This document shows positions 16,760-25,162 of a DNA stretch of 64,000 nt, one piece after another; position 1 is the stretch's first letter; every line of letters begins with the position of its first letter. Below the pieces are notes generated by a model that saw nothing but the letters and a program-made list of their open reading frames with translations, was not told where the DNA came from and made no database searches. Source of the stretch: Zafaria cholistanensis (lineage in GTDB: Bacteria; Actinomycetota; Actinomycetes; Actinomycetales; Micrococcaceae); the NCBI RefSeq assembly GCF_008580665.1, contig NZ_BKDJ01000005.1, forward strand, positions 1 through 64,000. The letters are read 5' to 3'. The position numbers were made by a program, and so were the translations under genes.

Positions 16760-17155
16760 GTGGATACTAATGGGCCGGACGTGCCTGCCTTCGACGTCAT
16801 GCAGGCTGACTGTCCATCGCGGGTGGTGCTGCAGCGCATTGGCGACAAATGGACGCCGCTGGTCTTCCAGGCGCTCAAGGACGGCCCGCGCAGGTTCTCC
16901 CAGGTCCGCGCCGCGGTCGGGCAGGTCACGCCCAAAGTGCTCACCCAGACGCTGCGCACCCTGGAGCGCGACGGGCTGGTCGGCCGCCGCGTCTATGCCG
17001 AGGTCCCGCCGCGCGTGGAGTACTCGCTGACCGGGCTCGGCCGGACGCTGCTGGGGCCGCTGGACGCGGTGCGCGCCTGGGCGGAGGCCAATGCCGGCGG
17101 CATCCTCCAGGCGCGCGATGCGTACGACTCCCGCGGGACGGGGGACCTGCCGTGA
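16760..17155 (+). CDS. HxlR-family winged-helix regulator
   Basis: 131 residues. The conserved N-terminal cysteine is in ADCPSRVVLQRIGDKW (the D-C-P-x(n)-IGDKWT block of HxlR proteins), followed by FQALKDGPRRFSQVRAAVG, TPKVLTQTLRTLERDGLV as the recognition helices and VEYSLTGLGRTLLGPL as the wing and last helix. Proteins of this family sense reactive electrophiles or aromatic compounds. A GTG start at 16760 is the only in-frame start preceding the conserved cysteine. The stop overlaps the GTG of the NUDIX gene by 4 bp. Confidence 0.9.
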   Translation: MDTNGPDVPAFDVMQADCPSRVVLQRIGDKWTPLVFQALKDGPRRFSQVRAAVGQVTPKVLTQTLRTLERDGLVGRRVYAEVPPRVEYSLTGLGRTLLGPLDAVRAWAEANAGGILQARDAYDSRGTGDLP

Positions 17156-17877
17156 CCCCGCCGCTTTTCCACGGCGAGGCCGCCACCACCGTCCTGCTGC
17201 GCGAGGGCGGGGCCGGGCTCGAGGTGCTGCTCCTTGAGCGCCCGCGCCGTGGCTCCTTCGCGGGCGCCTGGGTCTTCCCCGGCGGGCACATCGAGGCGGA
17301 GGACTTCGCGGGGCAGGACGCGGCCCGCGCCGGCGCCATTCTGGCCAGCCCCGGTTCCGGCCCGGCCGCCGACGGCGTCCTGCTGGCCGCCGCCCGCACT
17401 GCCGGCGCCCGCGAGGCGTGGGAGGAGACCGGGATCGGACTCGATCCCGCCGCGCTGGTGCCGCTGTCCTGCTGGGTGCCCCCGGCGGAGACACCAAAAC
17501 GCCTGCGCACCTGGTTTTTCCTCGCCCGGGCACCCCTGCGGGAGGTCCGGCTCAATGCCCGTGAACACGTCGACCATGTGTGGCTCCCACCCGCCGAGGC
17601 CCTAGCCCGCCACGGCGCGGGCTCTACGGTCCTCATGCCGCCCACCTGGGTGACGCTGCATTGGCTGGACCGCTCCGCCGGGGTCGGCGAAGCGCTTTCC
17701 GCCGCCCGGGCGGCCGCCCCGGAAATCTTCCGCAGCCGCCGCCACGCCGGCGGGGACGGGCGCGAGTACGTCGTGTGGGAAGGCGACGCCGAATACGGCG
17801 GCGGGGCGCGCCCGGAAGGGCCCCGCCACCGGCTCGACGTCACCTCGCTGCCGTGGACCTACCAGCGCACGGGCTAG
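17152..17877 (+). CDS. NUDIX hydrolase, NUDT19-like
   Basis: 241 residues beginning at the GTG that overlaps the HxlR stop. The NUDIX box is split: FPGGHIEAEDF near residue 42 is separated by about 30 residues from the REAWEETGI part near 92, as in the NUDT19/NUDT7-like group that acts on CoA derivatives. The C-terminal part has LMPPTWVTLHWL, a block typical of this group. Coenzyme A pyrophosphatase activity is a guess from the family. Its last codon overlaps the stop of the convergent aminotransferase gene. Confidence 0.82.
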   Translation: MTPPLFHGEAATTVLLREGGAGLEVLLLERPRRGSFAGAWVFPGGHIEAEDFAGQDAARAGAILASPGSGPAADGVLLAAARTAGAREAWEETGIGLDPAALVPLSCWVPPAETPKRLRTWFFLARAPLREVRLNAREHVDHVWLPPAEALARHGAGSTVLMPPTWVTLHWLDRSAGVGEALSAARAAAPEIFRSRRHAGGDGREYVVWEGDAEYGGGARPEGPRHRLDVTSLPWTYQRTG

Positions 17878-19157
17878 CGGCCGGCGATGGCCTCACGCAG
17901 CACCGGGGCCAGCCGGCGGACCCCCTCGCGGATCTTGTCCGCGGCCACCGCGCTGAAGGCCAGCCGCAGCTTGTTGCTGGGCGCGCCGGCGGGGGAGAAC
18001 GCGGCGCCGGGGATGAATACGACGCCGGCCTCGATCGCCGGACGCAGCAGCGGGTAGGTGTCCACTCCCTCCGGAAGTGTCACCCATACGAAGAAGCCGC
18101 CTTCCGGCGTGGTCCATTCCACGCCCTCGGGCATGTCCTCGGCCAGTGCCGCAAGCATCGCCGCGCAGCGTTCCGCGTAGAGCCCGCGGTAGGAGGCAAT
18201 CTGCCCCACCCAGTCGTGCCCCTCCAGATAGTGGCTGATCAGCATCTGGTTCAGCGTGGGCGGGCAGAGGGTGACCGCCTCGCTGGCCAGGTAGAAGCGC
18301 CGCTGCAGGTGCTCGGGCACCAGCGCCCATCCGATGCGCAGCCCGGGGGCCAGGATCTTGGAGAAGGAGCCGAAGTAGATGACGTCGTCGGGGTTGTCCG
18401 CGCGCAGCGGCACGTAGGGGGTGCCCTCGAACTTGAGTAACCCGTAGGGGTTGTCCTCAAGGATCAGGATCTCGGCGTCGCGGCAGATATCCACGATGCG
18501 CTGGCGGCGTTCCGGGGCGAGCGTGATGCCGGAGGGGTTATTGAAGCTGGGGATCGTGTAGAGAAACTTGATGGACGCGCCCTCCGCGCGCAGTTGCGCG
18601 ATCCGTGCCTCCAGCTCCTCGGGAACCAGCCCGTTCCCGTCCATCCTCACCGGCTCCGCGCGGACCTGGTAGGACTCGAAGGTGTTCAGCGCGCCCACAT
18701 AGGTTGGATCCTCGCAGAGCACGACGTCGCCGGGATTGGTGAAGACCTTGCAGGCCACGTCCTGCGCGGACTGCGACCCCGTGGTGACCACCACGTTCTC
18801 CGGCAGAGCATCCATGATGCCCTCGTGCTCCATGACCCGGCAGATCTGCTCGCGGATCAGGTCGGTGCCCTGCCCGCCGCCGTACTGCAGGGCGGTGAGG
18901 CCCTGCTCCGTGATCAGCTTGTAGGCCATGGTGCCCAGCTTCTCCAGCGGGAGGGACTGCAGGAACGGGTTGCCGCCGGCCAGGGAGACCAGTCCGGGGC
19001 GCATGGAAATGTCGAAGACGTCGCGGACCGCGGACTGCTTGATGTGGGCGGACCGTTCGGAGAACAGGTGGGCATGCCGGTGCGCGGCCTCCGCGCGGGC
19101 GATGGAGAGCTCCGCCTCGGTGGACAGGGGCTGCGCGGGGGTTCTGGGGGTGGCCAT
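17874..19157 (-). CDS. PLP-dependent aminotransferase (2-aminoadipate/Aro8-like, fold type I)
   Basis: 427 residues. Motifs include ISLAGGNPF-like VSLAGGNPF near residue 60, QYGGGQGTDLIREQI, TTGSQSAQDVACKVF, IPSFNNPSGITLAPERR, LEDNPYGLL and the PLP-lysine block FGSFSKILAPGLRIGW. These are typical of the LysN/Aro8 group that transaminates 2-aminoadipate, kynurenine or aromatic/branched amino acids. The ATG at 19157 was preferred because TATCAT lies 6 nt upstream as a leaderless -10 box; a start 30 nt further upstream would lie above that promoter. The stop shares a palindromic CTAG (17874-17877) with the NUDIX stop. Confidence 0.85.
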   Translation of the reverse strand: MATPRTPAQPLSTEAELSIARAEAAHRHAHLFSERSAHIKQSAVRDVFDISMRPGLVSLAGGNPFLQSLPLEKLGTMAYKLITEQGLTALQYGGGQGTDLIREQICRVMEHEGIMDALPENVVVTTGSQSAQDVACKVFTNPGDVVLCEDPTYVGALNTFESYQVRAEPVRMDGNGLVPEELEARIAQLRAEGASIKFLYTIPSFNNPSGITLAPERRQRIVDICRDAEILILEDNPYGLLKFEGTPYVPLRADNPDDVIYFGSFSKILAPGLRIGWALVPEHLQRRFYLASEAVTLCPPTLNQMLISHYLEGHDWVGQIASYRGLYAERCAAMLAALAEDMPEGVEWTTPEGGFFVWVTLPEGVDTYPLLRPAIEAGVVFIPGAAFSPAGAPSNKLRLAFSAVAADKIREGVRRLAPVLREAIAGR

Positions 19158-19163
19158 GGTCGC

Positions 19164-19169
19164 ATGATA
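19164..19169 (-). promoter_or_regulatory. -10 box of a leaderless promoter (aminotransferase)
   Basis: Reverse-strand TATCAT placed 6 nt before the ATG at 19157; no Shine-Dalgarno sequence in between. Confidence 0.5.
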
Positions 19170-19346
19170 GCAACGCAAGTTCACCATAGGGCAACACTTG
19201 TTTTCCCCTCCCGACCCTCGGGGAGGGGCCTCGCAGGTGCAGCGCGTTGATCAGGCCCGACTCGCCGTGCTCGCGCTGCTTGCCGGCCAGCAGGCGGGTG
19301 GTGGCGGCCTCCGCGGCGTCGGTGGGCTCCACCGGCCCGGGGCCGG

Positions 19347-21194
19347 CTACCGGCGCCGCAGGCGGTTGCGCTCGAACTGGGCGGCCAGGCGGACCGGAGC
19401 GTTCTGCGCGCCGTAGCCCTCGTAGCCGTGCCGGCGTTCGACGACCTCCAGGAACAGGTTCCCGATGGTCTCCGTATAGAAGTGGAGGAATTCCCCCTCC
19501 CCGTCCCGTTCGTACAGCAGGTTCAGTTCCTGGAGCGTGGCCAGCGTTGCGGGGTCCAGCGGGTAGCGGGCGGCGAGGTCCTCGTAGTAGTTCTGCGGGA
19601 CCTGCAGGAAGTGCATGCCCGCGGCGACGGCCCGGCGGGCGACGGCCAGGATGTCTGTGGTGTGGAAGGCGATGTGCTCGGGGTAGGACCCCGGGCCCGA
19701 GGGTGCGGCTTCCAGTCCGTGGGGCACGATGTTCAGGGCCAGGCGCACGGAGCCGTCCCCGGTCCGCATGACCTGGCTGCGCACCAGGCCCATGGGGCTG
19801 GGGACCTCGGTTGCCGGGCGGGTCTCCAGCCGCAGCACGCTCTCATAGAACAGCACGGCCTCGTCGAAAGACTGCCACGGCTGGGCCAGGTTCACATGGT
19901 CGATCCGCGTCACCAGGGCGTTGGGGCCCTGCCCGCCGGGATAATGGGTGCCGGCGCCGAATTCCTCCATCCAGGCGGGCCGTTGCGAGGTCGGGGCAAA
20001 GAACACCTCCGTGCCGTCCGGAGCGCCGACCCCGCGCAGTTCCTGCTCATCTGCGGTGTGGTGGCGCGCCACCGGGCTGGCCTTGAGCTGGATGGCCCGC
20101 TCCACGGCCCCGTCCGGGTCCTCCACCTGGAAGCCCAGTCCGGAGATGGCCGGGGCGGCGCCGTCAGCGCGCTGGCCGTTGAGGACGACGCGCACGTCCC
20201 CCTGCGCCCACAGCTGCACGGGCTTGCGGCGGTGCTGGCCGCAGAACTCAAAGCCCAGCTGGGCCAGCATCCGGGCCGCGGACTCGGGCTCCCCGGTCCG
20301 GATTTCGGCGTAGTCCAGGCCCGCGGGGGGCCGCACGTCGGGCATGGCCCGCAGCTGCATCGGGTGGGTTTCCCCCTTTAGGCCCGTGGCCGCGCGGTCC
20401 TGCAGCCACAGCAGCGAGCGCAGGCCGTCGACCGCGGTGCGTTCGACGTCGGACTGGCGGAAGACGTCGTTGAAAATTTCCAGCGAAACCGGCCCGTCGT
20501 AGCCGGAACGGACCAGGTGTTCCATGAACGCGACCAGGTCGAAGCCGCCCTCACCCGGAAACACGCGGTAGTGCCGGCTCCAGGACAGGATGTCCATGGA
20601 GAGGACCGGGGCGTCGGCCAGTTGGACGAAGAAGATCTTGGCGGCGGGGATCTGCTCGATTCCGGCCGGGTCGTCGCCGCGGGACAGGATGTGGAAGCTG
20701 TCCAGGCACAGTCCGACGGCGGGGTGGTCAGCCTCGCGGACGATCTCCCAGGAGCGCCCGTACGTGTTCACGAACCGCCCCCACGCCAGCGCCTCATAGG
20801 CGATGCGGACGCCGTAGGACTGCGCCAGGTCCCCGAGCCGGCGGAGCTGGACGGCGGCCAGGGCGTCGTCGTCGATCGTCGCCGTGGCCACGTTCGAACA
20901 CAGCAGCATGGTGTCGATGCCCAGGCGGTTCATCAGCCGGAACTTTGCCTCGGCCCGGCGCAGGTTTTCCCGCAGCACCTCCTCCTCCACGCCCTCGAAG
21001 TCGCGGAACGGCTGGTAGAGGTCCAGGGTCAGGCCCAGTCTTGCGGCCCGGGCCCGGATCTCCTCGGGGGAGAGCGGGGAAACCAGCAGGTCCTGCTCGA
21101 AGATCTCGATCCCGTCGAAGCCGGCGCGGGCGCAGGCCAGCATCTTGTCCTCAAGCGTTCCGCTGATGCAGACGGTGGCGATGGAGGTGCGCAT
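19347..21194 (-). CDS. qsuB: 3-dehydroshikimate dehydratase fused to a hydroxyphenylpyruvate-dioxygenase-like domain
   Basis: 615 residues, the same length and domain order as Corynebacterium QsuB and Pseudomonas QuiC1. Residues 1-275 form a TIM barrel of the sugar-isomerase type with metal ligands visible in AYEALAWGRFVN (Glu), CLDSFHIL (Asp, His), FVQLADAP (Gln) and SLEIFND (Glu). It converts 3-dehydroshikimate to protocatechuate. Residues 295-600 carry two VOC half-domains (RIDHVNLAQPW; HIAFHTTDI; LHFYTETIGNLFLEVVERR) resembling HPPD, whose role in this fusion is probably structural or regulatory. It overlaps the qsuD stop by one base, indicating co-transcription. Confidence 0.9.
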   Translation of the reverse strand: MRTSIATVCISGTLEDKMLACARAGFDGIEIFEQDLLVSPLSPEEIRARAARLGLTLDLYQPFRDFEGVEEEVLRENLRRAEAKFRLMNRLGIDTMLLCSNVATATIDDDALAAVQLRRLGDLAQSYGVRIAYEALAWGRFVNTYGRSWEIVREADHPAVGLCLDSFHILSRGDDPAGIEQIPAAKIFFVQLADAPVLSMDILSWSRHYRVFPGEGGFDLVAFMEHLVRSGYDGPVSLEIFNDVFRQSDVERTAVDGLRSLLWLQDRAATGLKGETHPMQLRAMPDVRPPAGLDYAEIRTGEPESAARMLAQLGFEFCGQHRRKPVQLWAQGDVRVVLNGQRADGAAPAISGLGFQVEDPDGAVERAIQLKASPVARHHTADEQELRGVGAPDGTEVFFAPTSQRPAWMEEFGAGTHYPGGQGPNALVTRIDHVNLAQPWQSFDEAVLFYESVLRLETRPATEVPSPMGLVRSQVMRTGDGSVRLALNIVPHGLEAAPSGPGSYPEHIAFHTTDILAVARRAVAAGMHFLQVPQNYYEDLAARYPLDPATLATLQELNLLYERDGEGEFLHFYTETIGNLFLEVVERRHGYEGYGAQNAPVRLAAQFERNRLRRR

Positions 21195-22075
21195 CAGGCG
21201 GCCACCTCCTCGGCCGCGACAAGCTCCAGGAAGTGCGATCGCATGCGGTCCGGGTCGGCGCGGAGGCCGGTAAAGATCCGGAACGCGTCAGCGGCCTGGC
21301 CCACGGCCATCCGGCCGCCGTCCAAGACTTCGCAGCCCTTGGCGCGCGCGCCGCGGACCAGTTCGGTCTCGATGGGGCGGTAAACGATGTCCGCCACCCA
21401 GTGGCGGGGTTCCAGCAGGTCCAGGTCAAGGGGGGTGCCCGGGTGGGCCGCCATGCCCACCGGCGTGCAGTGCACCAGGCCGTCCACCAGCGGCATCAGT
21501 CCCGGCAGCTCCGCCGGCGTCCGCGCCGTCACCGTGGCTCCAGGAAAGAAGCGGGACAGCTCTTCGGCCCGCGCGGCGGCCCGCTCCAGGTCCATGTCCA
21601 CGAGCTCCAGGCTCCGAACCCCGGCGGTGAGCAGGGCGTAGGCGACCGCGGAGCCGGCACCGCCGGCACCAAGCTGCAGCACGCGGTCCAACCGGGCGCC
21701 GGGAAGGCCGGAGGCCAGGGCGGATGCGAAGCCGGAGAAGTCGGTGTTGTGGCCGATGAAGCGGCCATCCCGGATGACGACCGTGTTGACGGCGCCCAGC
21801 CGTTGGGCGTCCGGGGTCACCTCATCCAGGTACTGCAGGACCAGCTGCTTACAGGGATGGGTGATGTTCAGGCCGTTGAAGCCCAGGGTTCGGGCGCTCT
21901 GCAGCACTTGGCCCACGGACTCGCCGGGCAGGCCCAGCTCCAGGAGGTCGATGGGCCGGTACAGGTAGCGCAGGCCCTGCACATCACCTTCGCGTTCGTG
22001 CATGGGCGGGGTGAGTGACGGCATTACGCCGTCTCCAACCAGTCCCACCAGGTAGGACTCAGTTCGATGACTCAT
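21194..22075 (-). CDS. qsuD: Quinate/shikimate dehydrogenase (NAD-dependent)
   Basis: 293 residues of the AroE superfamily. The N-terminal SLTPPMHEREG has Thr in place of the usual second Ser, as in Corynebacterium quinate/shikimate dehydrogenase. Catalytic residues are visible as the lysine of NITHPCKQ and the aspartate of HNTDFSGF. The nucleotide motif QLGAGGAGSAVAYAL is followed by ELVDMDLERA, where an Asp after the second strand favours NAD over NADP. This supports oxidation of quinate or shikimate in catabolism rather than biosynthesis. The ATG at 22075 was chosen by alignment with the family start. Operon with qsuB. Confidence 0.88.
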   Translation of the reverse strand: MSHRTESYLVGLVGDGVMPSLTPPMHEREGDVQGLRYLYRPIDLLELGLPGESVGQVLQSARTLGFNGLNITHPCKQLVLQYLDEVTPDAQRLGAVNTVVIRDGRFIGHNTDFSGFASALASGLPGARLDRVLQLGAGGAGSAVAYALLTAGVRSLELVDMDLERAAARAEELSRFFPGATVTARTPAELPGLMPLVDGLVHCTPVGMAAHPGTPLDLDLLEPRHWVADIVYRPIETELVRGARAKGCEVLDGGRMAVGQAADAFRIFTGLRADPDRMRSHFLELVAAEEVAA

Positions 22076-22199
22076 CCGTGCAGCTCCTTCGATAATGGCA
22101 CCGGGCCGGCCGCGAGGCGGGACTCCAGTGGGGAAAATTGCGGTACAGCAAAAGTTCATTCAGCGCATTGGCGCTTGATCTGCGAACTTGGGGGCAAGG

Positions 22200-23033
22200 T
22201 CAACGCTGCGGGAGTCGGGCCGCGAGCTCCGCGGCAGCCTCCTGCAGCAGGGGGACATGGGCTTCGAGTTCCTCCAGGCTGAGGCGGAAGACGGGCACGG
22301 CGGCTGCCAGCGACGCGAAGGCGTGGCCCTGGCTGTTCAGCAGGGGCACGGCGACGGCGCGCATGCCGATTTCGTTCTCCTCATCCATGACGGCATAGCC
22401 CCGGCGGCGGACGTTGCCGATTTCGGCACGGAAGGCCTCCCGGTCCGTGATGGACTTTTCGGTCAGGGCCTCCAGGGGCAGTTCCTCCAGCAGCCGCTCG
22501 CGCTCAGCATCCTCGGCAAAAGCAACCAGGGCCTTCCCGACGGCGGTGGTGGACAGGGAGCCGAGGTGCCCGGGGTCGCTGGTGACGCGGAAAATCTGCG
22601 GCCCGTCCACCTTGTTCACCGTGAGGTGGTGGTGGCCGTCCCGGACACTGAGGATGGTGGCCTCCCCCGTCCGCTCGGTGACGCGGCGCAGCACGGGCAT
22701 CGCGGTGCCGGCAAAACCGTGGTGATTGGAAACCCGCTGCCCCAGCTGGAAGACCCGCAGGCCCAGGTGGTACCGCCGGCCGTCCGGCTCGTAGTCCACA
22801 AACCCGTCCCGGGTCAGGGAACCGAGCAGGCGATAGGTGGTGCTGAACGGCAGCTCGGCCCGCCGGCTGATTTCAGCAGCGCTGGCCCCACGGGGCTCAT
22901 CGCCCAGCAGGACCAGGAGGCCCAGCGCCTTGCCCACCATGTCGGTGCCGGCCGGCTCCTTCTTCCTGCCGGCTTTTCCGCCGGAAAGATCGGCAGGGAC
23001 GTCATTGCCCACTGTGGCTGGGTTCACACTCAT
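22200..23033 (-). CDS. IclR-family regulator of the quinate/shikimate cluster
   Basis: 277 residues. An N-terminal winged helix (about 30-90) contains ALGLLVLLGDEPRGASAAEI and LPFSTTYRLLGSLTRDGFV. The C-terminal IclR effector domain (105-270) has HLTVNKVDGPQIFRV, STTAVGKALVAF and RRRGYAVMDEENEIGMRAVAVP, the usual family signature. It sits between the qsuDB genes and the divergent transporter gene, so it very likely controls both. Corynebacterium uses a LysR protein (QsuR) for this task, so the regulator class differs here. Start at 23033 chosen; upstream in-frame ATGs lie within the promoter region. Confidence 0.88.
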   Translation of the reverse strand: MSVNPATVGNDVPADLSGGKAGRKKEPAGTDMVGKALGLLVLLGDEPRGASAAEISRRAELPFSTTYRLLGSLTRDGFVDYEPDGRRYHLGLRVFQLGQRVSNHHGFAGTAMPVLRRVTERTGEATILSVRDGHHHLTVNKVDGPQIFRVTSDPGHLGSLSTTAVGKALVAFAEDAERERLLEELPLEALTEKSITDREAFRAEIGNVRRRGYAVMDEENEIGMRAVAVPLLNSQGHAFASLAAAVPVFRLSLEELEAHVPLLQEAAAELAARLPQR

Positions 23034-23084
23034 GTGTTGATGTTGCCACATAATGAGAGCAATTTCCAGACAGTGATTACTTTC

Positions 23085-23114
23085 TTGACAGGTGACAGTC
23101 GCCACATCCATCAT
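23085..23114 (+). promoter_or_regulatory. Candidate promoter of the shikimate transporter gene
   Basis: TTGACA at 23085-23090 and CATCAT at 23109-23114, spacing 18 bp, about 150 bp upstream of the transporter ATG. The overlapping GTGACAGTCGCCAC is a weak dyad and might be an operator. The remainder of the 230-bp gap shows no other clear signal. Confidence 0.4.
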
Positions 23115-23262
23115 TGCTGTATCGCACAAGTAGCTCCCACCATATGGCTACCCGCTCCGGGTCTTCCGACTCCAGTCGCAGAATGCCCCGCCCGAACCCA
23201 GGGCCGCGGCGGCCGCGATTCCCTGATACGCCCGCGACAATGTCGTCATATAAAGGAACTCC

Positions 23263-24582
23263 ATGAGCCAGACACTTCCGTCCACCGGAGCAGGCGCCGT
23301 TACGCATGCCGGGACGCCCAAGAAGGCGGCCCTCGCCAGCTTCCTGGGCAGCGCCGTCGAGTACTACGACTTCTTCATCTTCGGTTCGGCTGCCGCGCTG
23401 ATCTTCCCCACGGTCTTCTTCCCCAGCGCTGACGCCAATGCCGCCATCATGTCCTTCGCCACCTTCGGGTTCGCCTATGTGGCACGGCCCGTGGGCGCCG
23501 TGATCCTCGGACACTTCGGTGACCGGATCGGCCGGCGGAAGGTCCTGATGTTCACCCTTCTCCTCATGGGCGCCTCCACCTTCCTCATTGGCTGCCTGCC
23601 CGATTTCAACACCGTGGGCTGGTGGGCGCCGGCGCTGCTGGTGCTGGCCCGTCTCTGCCAGGGCCTCTCCGCGGCGGGCGAGCAGGCCGGTGCCTCCTCC
23701 ATGACCCTGGAGCACGCCCCGGACAACCGCCGCTCCTTCTTCACCTCCTGGACCCTCACCGGCACCCAGGGCGGCCAGATCCTCGCCGCACTGGTCTTCA
23801 TTCCCGTCCTCGCCCTGCCGGACGACATCAAGTACGGCATCGGCTGGCGCATCCCCTTCTGGCTCAGCGCCGTGGTGGTTGTGGTGGCGTTCTTCATCCG
23901 CCGCACCCTTCACGAGCCGCCGACCTTCGAGGAAGCCCAGCAGTCGGCGCAGATCTCCAAACTCCCCGTTGCCGATCTGCTGAAGGACCACTGGCGCGAC
24001 GTCCTGCGCGTCATCTGCTGCGCGTTCATCGCCGCCGTCTCCACCGTGTTCGGCACCCTTGCCATCAGCTACGCCAAGACCGTTGCCGGCGTGGACGGCA
24101 CCATCACGCTGTGGCTCGTGGTTGTCGCGAACATCGTGGCCCTGGGCACCCAGCCGCTGTTCGGCATGCTGGCGGACAAGATCGGCCGCAAGCCCGTCTT
24201 CATCTACGGCGCCCTGTCCAGCGCGGCTCTGACGCCGCTGTTCCTGCTCAGCCTGGAATCCGGCAGCGTACCGCTGATGTTCCTGGCCGCCATCGGCATG
24301 TTCTCCTGCGGCTACGCGGGCGCCAACGCCGTCTGGCCTTCCTTCTACGCCGAGATGTTCAGCACGAAGGTGCGGTTCTCCGGCCTGGCCATCGGCACCC
24401 AGCTCGGCTTCCTGATGGCAGGCTTCGCCCCGGCAATCGTCGCGGCCATGGGCGGCATCAAGCCCGGCGGCTGGGTGCAGATCAGTATCTTCAGCGCAAG
24501 CATCTGCGCCATCGCTGCGATCTCAGCCCTCACGGCCAAGGAATCCTACAAGGTCCCCACCAAGCAGCTCGGCCTCAAGTAG
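23263..24582 (+). CDS. qsuA: MFS transporter of the metabolite:H+ symporter family, shikimate/quinate type
   Basis: 439 residues and 12 membrane segments. MHS hallmarks are GSAVEYYDFFIFG in segment 1, LGHFGDRIGRRKVL in loop 2-3, LARLCQGLSAAGEQAGAS in segment 4, GWRIPFWLSAVVVVV and GMLADKIGRKP in loop 8-9. It imports shikimate, quinate or a related hydroxy acid by proton symport. AAAGGAA precedes the ATG at 23263 by about 5 nt. Its position beside an IclR regulator, qsuD and qsuB supports quinate/shikimate as substrate. The assignment as qsuA is by context; sequence alone supports only MHS family. Confidence 0.85.
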   Translation: MSQTLPSTGAGAVTHAGTPKKAALASFLGSAVEYYDFFIFGSAAALIFPTVFFPSADANAAIMSFATFGFAYVARPVGAVILGHFGDRIGRRKVLMFTLLLMGASTFLIGCLPDFNTVGWWAPALLVLARLCQGLSAAGEQAGASSMTLEHAPDNRRSFFTSWTLTGTQGGQILAALVFIPVLALPDDIKYGIGWRIPFWLSAVVVVVAFFIRRTLHEPPTFEEAQQSAQISKLPVADLLKDHWRDVLRVICCAFIAAVSTVFGTLAISYAKTVAGVDGTITLWLVVVANIVALGTQPLFGMLADKIGRKPVFIYGALSSAALTPLFLLSLESGSVPLMFLAAIGMFSCGYAGANAVWPSFYAEMFSTKVRFSGLAIGTQLGFLMAGFAPAIVAAMGGIKPGGWVQISIFSASICAIAAISALTAKESYKVPTKQLGLK

Positions 24583-24628
24583 CCGCACGCGCGTAGTCCC
24601 CGCACGTTCATCAGCTGCTCCATCCCCA

Positions 24629-24659
24629 GCGCCCGCCACGCATGCCGCGTGGCGGGCGC
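24629..24659. terminator. Hairpin terminator
   Basis: Perfect 13-bp GC-rich stem (24629-24641 with 24647-24659), loop ATGCC, between convergent genes. Confidence 0.75.
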
Positions 24660-24736
24660 ACCCATTGGGGACCGCCTCCCGCGGACGCTCGGCAATCCTG
24701 CCGTGCGGCGCCTCAGGGATCATCCGGGTTATGGCA

Positions 24737-25141
24737 TCAAGGAGCGGCCTCAGCGGCACGGGCGGCATTGCGGGCCTCGACCCACGCGAGGACGTCCGCC
24801 GGGCGAATGCGCCGGTGCGTTCCGCGGTACTCCACGGGGACCGTTCCGGAGTCGGTGAGCCGGCGCATGTAGGTCACGGACACTCCGGCCAACTGGGCGG
24901 CCTGGGAGGTGTTGAGCAGGCGCTCGGCGGTGCTGACGGTGACCGCCTCGCCTGCGGCCAGCCGGGCCAGGAGGTCGAGGACGGCGGCGGTCGCGGCCTC
25001 GGGCAGGCGCACCAGGGTGCCGTTGACGAAAATGGTGGTGTCCCCGGACTCCTCCAGGGCGGCCGCAAGCCGGGAGGCATCGGGCGGGGAGAGGGCCTCG
25101 TGATGGGTGGTTTTGGCGAGCGCGGTGGTCTCCGAAGGCAT
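24737..25141 (-). CDS. Excisionase-like HTH protein, antitoxin-like
   Basis: 134 residues. The N-terminal half (ALSPPDASRLAAALEES, TTIFVNGTLVRLP) resembles the regulatory half of HTH antitoxins in actinobacterial HTH/PIN pairs. The C-terminal half is a MerR/excisionase-type helix-turn-helix: LLNTSQAAQLAGVSVTYMRR, then VPVEYRGTHRRIRPADVLAWVE. In many actinobacteria such a gene is followed by a PIN-domain toxin; here no PIN gene follows and a terminator hairpin lies about 80 bp downstream. The start at 25141 puts a perfect 14-bp palindrome immediately upstream, suggesting autoregulation. It could equally be an ordinary DNA-binding protein. Confidence 0.72.
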   Translation of the reverse strand: MPSETTALAKTTHHEALSPPDASRLAAALEESGDTTIFVNGTLVRLPEAATAAVLDLLARLAAGEAVTVSTAERLLNTSQAAQLAGVSVTYMRRLTDSGTVPVEYRGTHRRIRPADVLAWVEARNAARAAEAAP

Positions 25142-25155
25142 GGCATAATCATGCC
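25142..25155. promoter_or_regulatory. Palindrome abutting the HTH gene start
   Basis: GGCATAATCATGCC: 5-bp perfect arms with AATC centre, immediately adjacent to the start codon at 25141; a -10-like CATGAT overlaps it. Likely operator for autoregulation. Confidence 0.5.
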
Positions 25156-25162
25156 GCAACAT

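Noticed and set aside
24523-24768. Possible PIN-toxin remnant downstream of the HTH gene
   Set aside because: A frame starts with PLLDA, reminiscent of PIN proteins, but the following residues show none of the conserved acids, and the frame runs antisense into the transporter gene.
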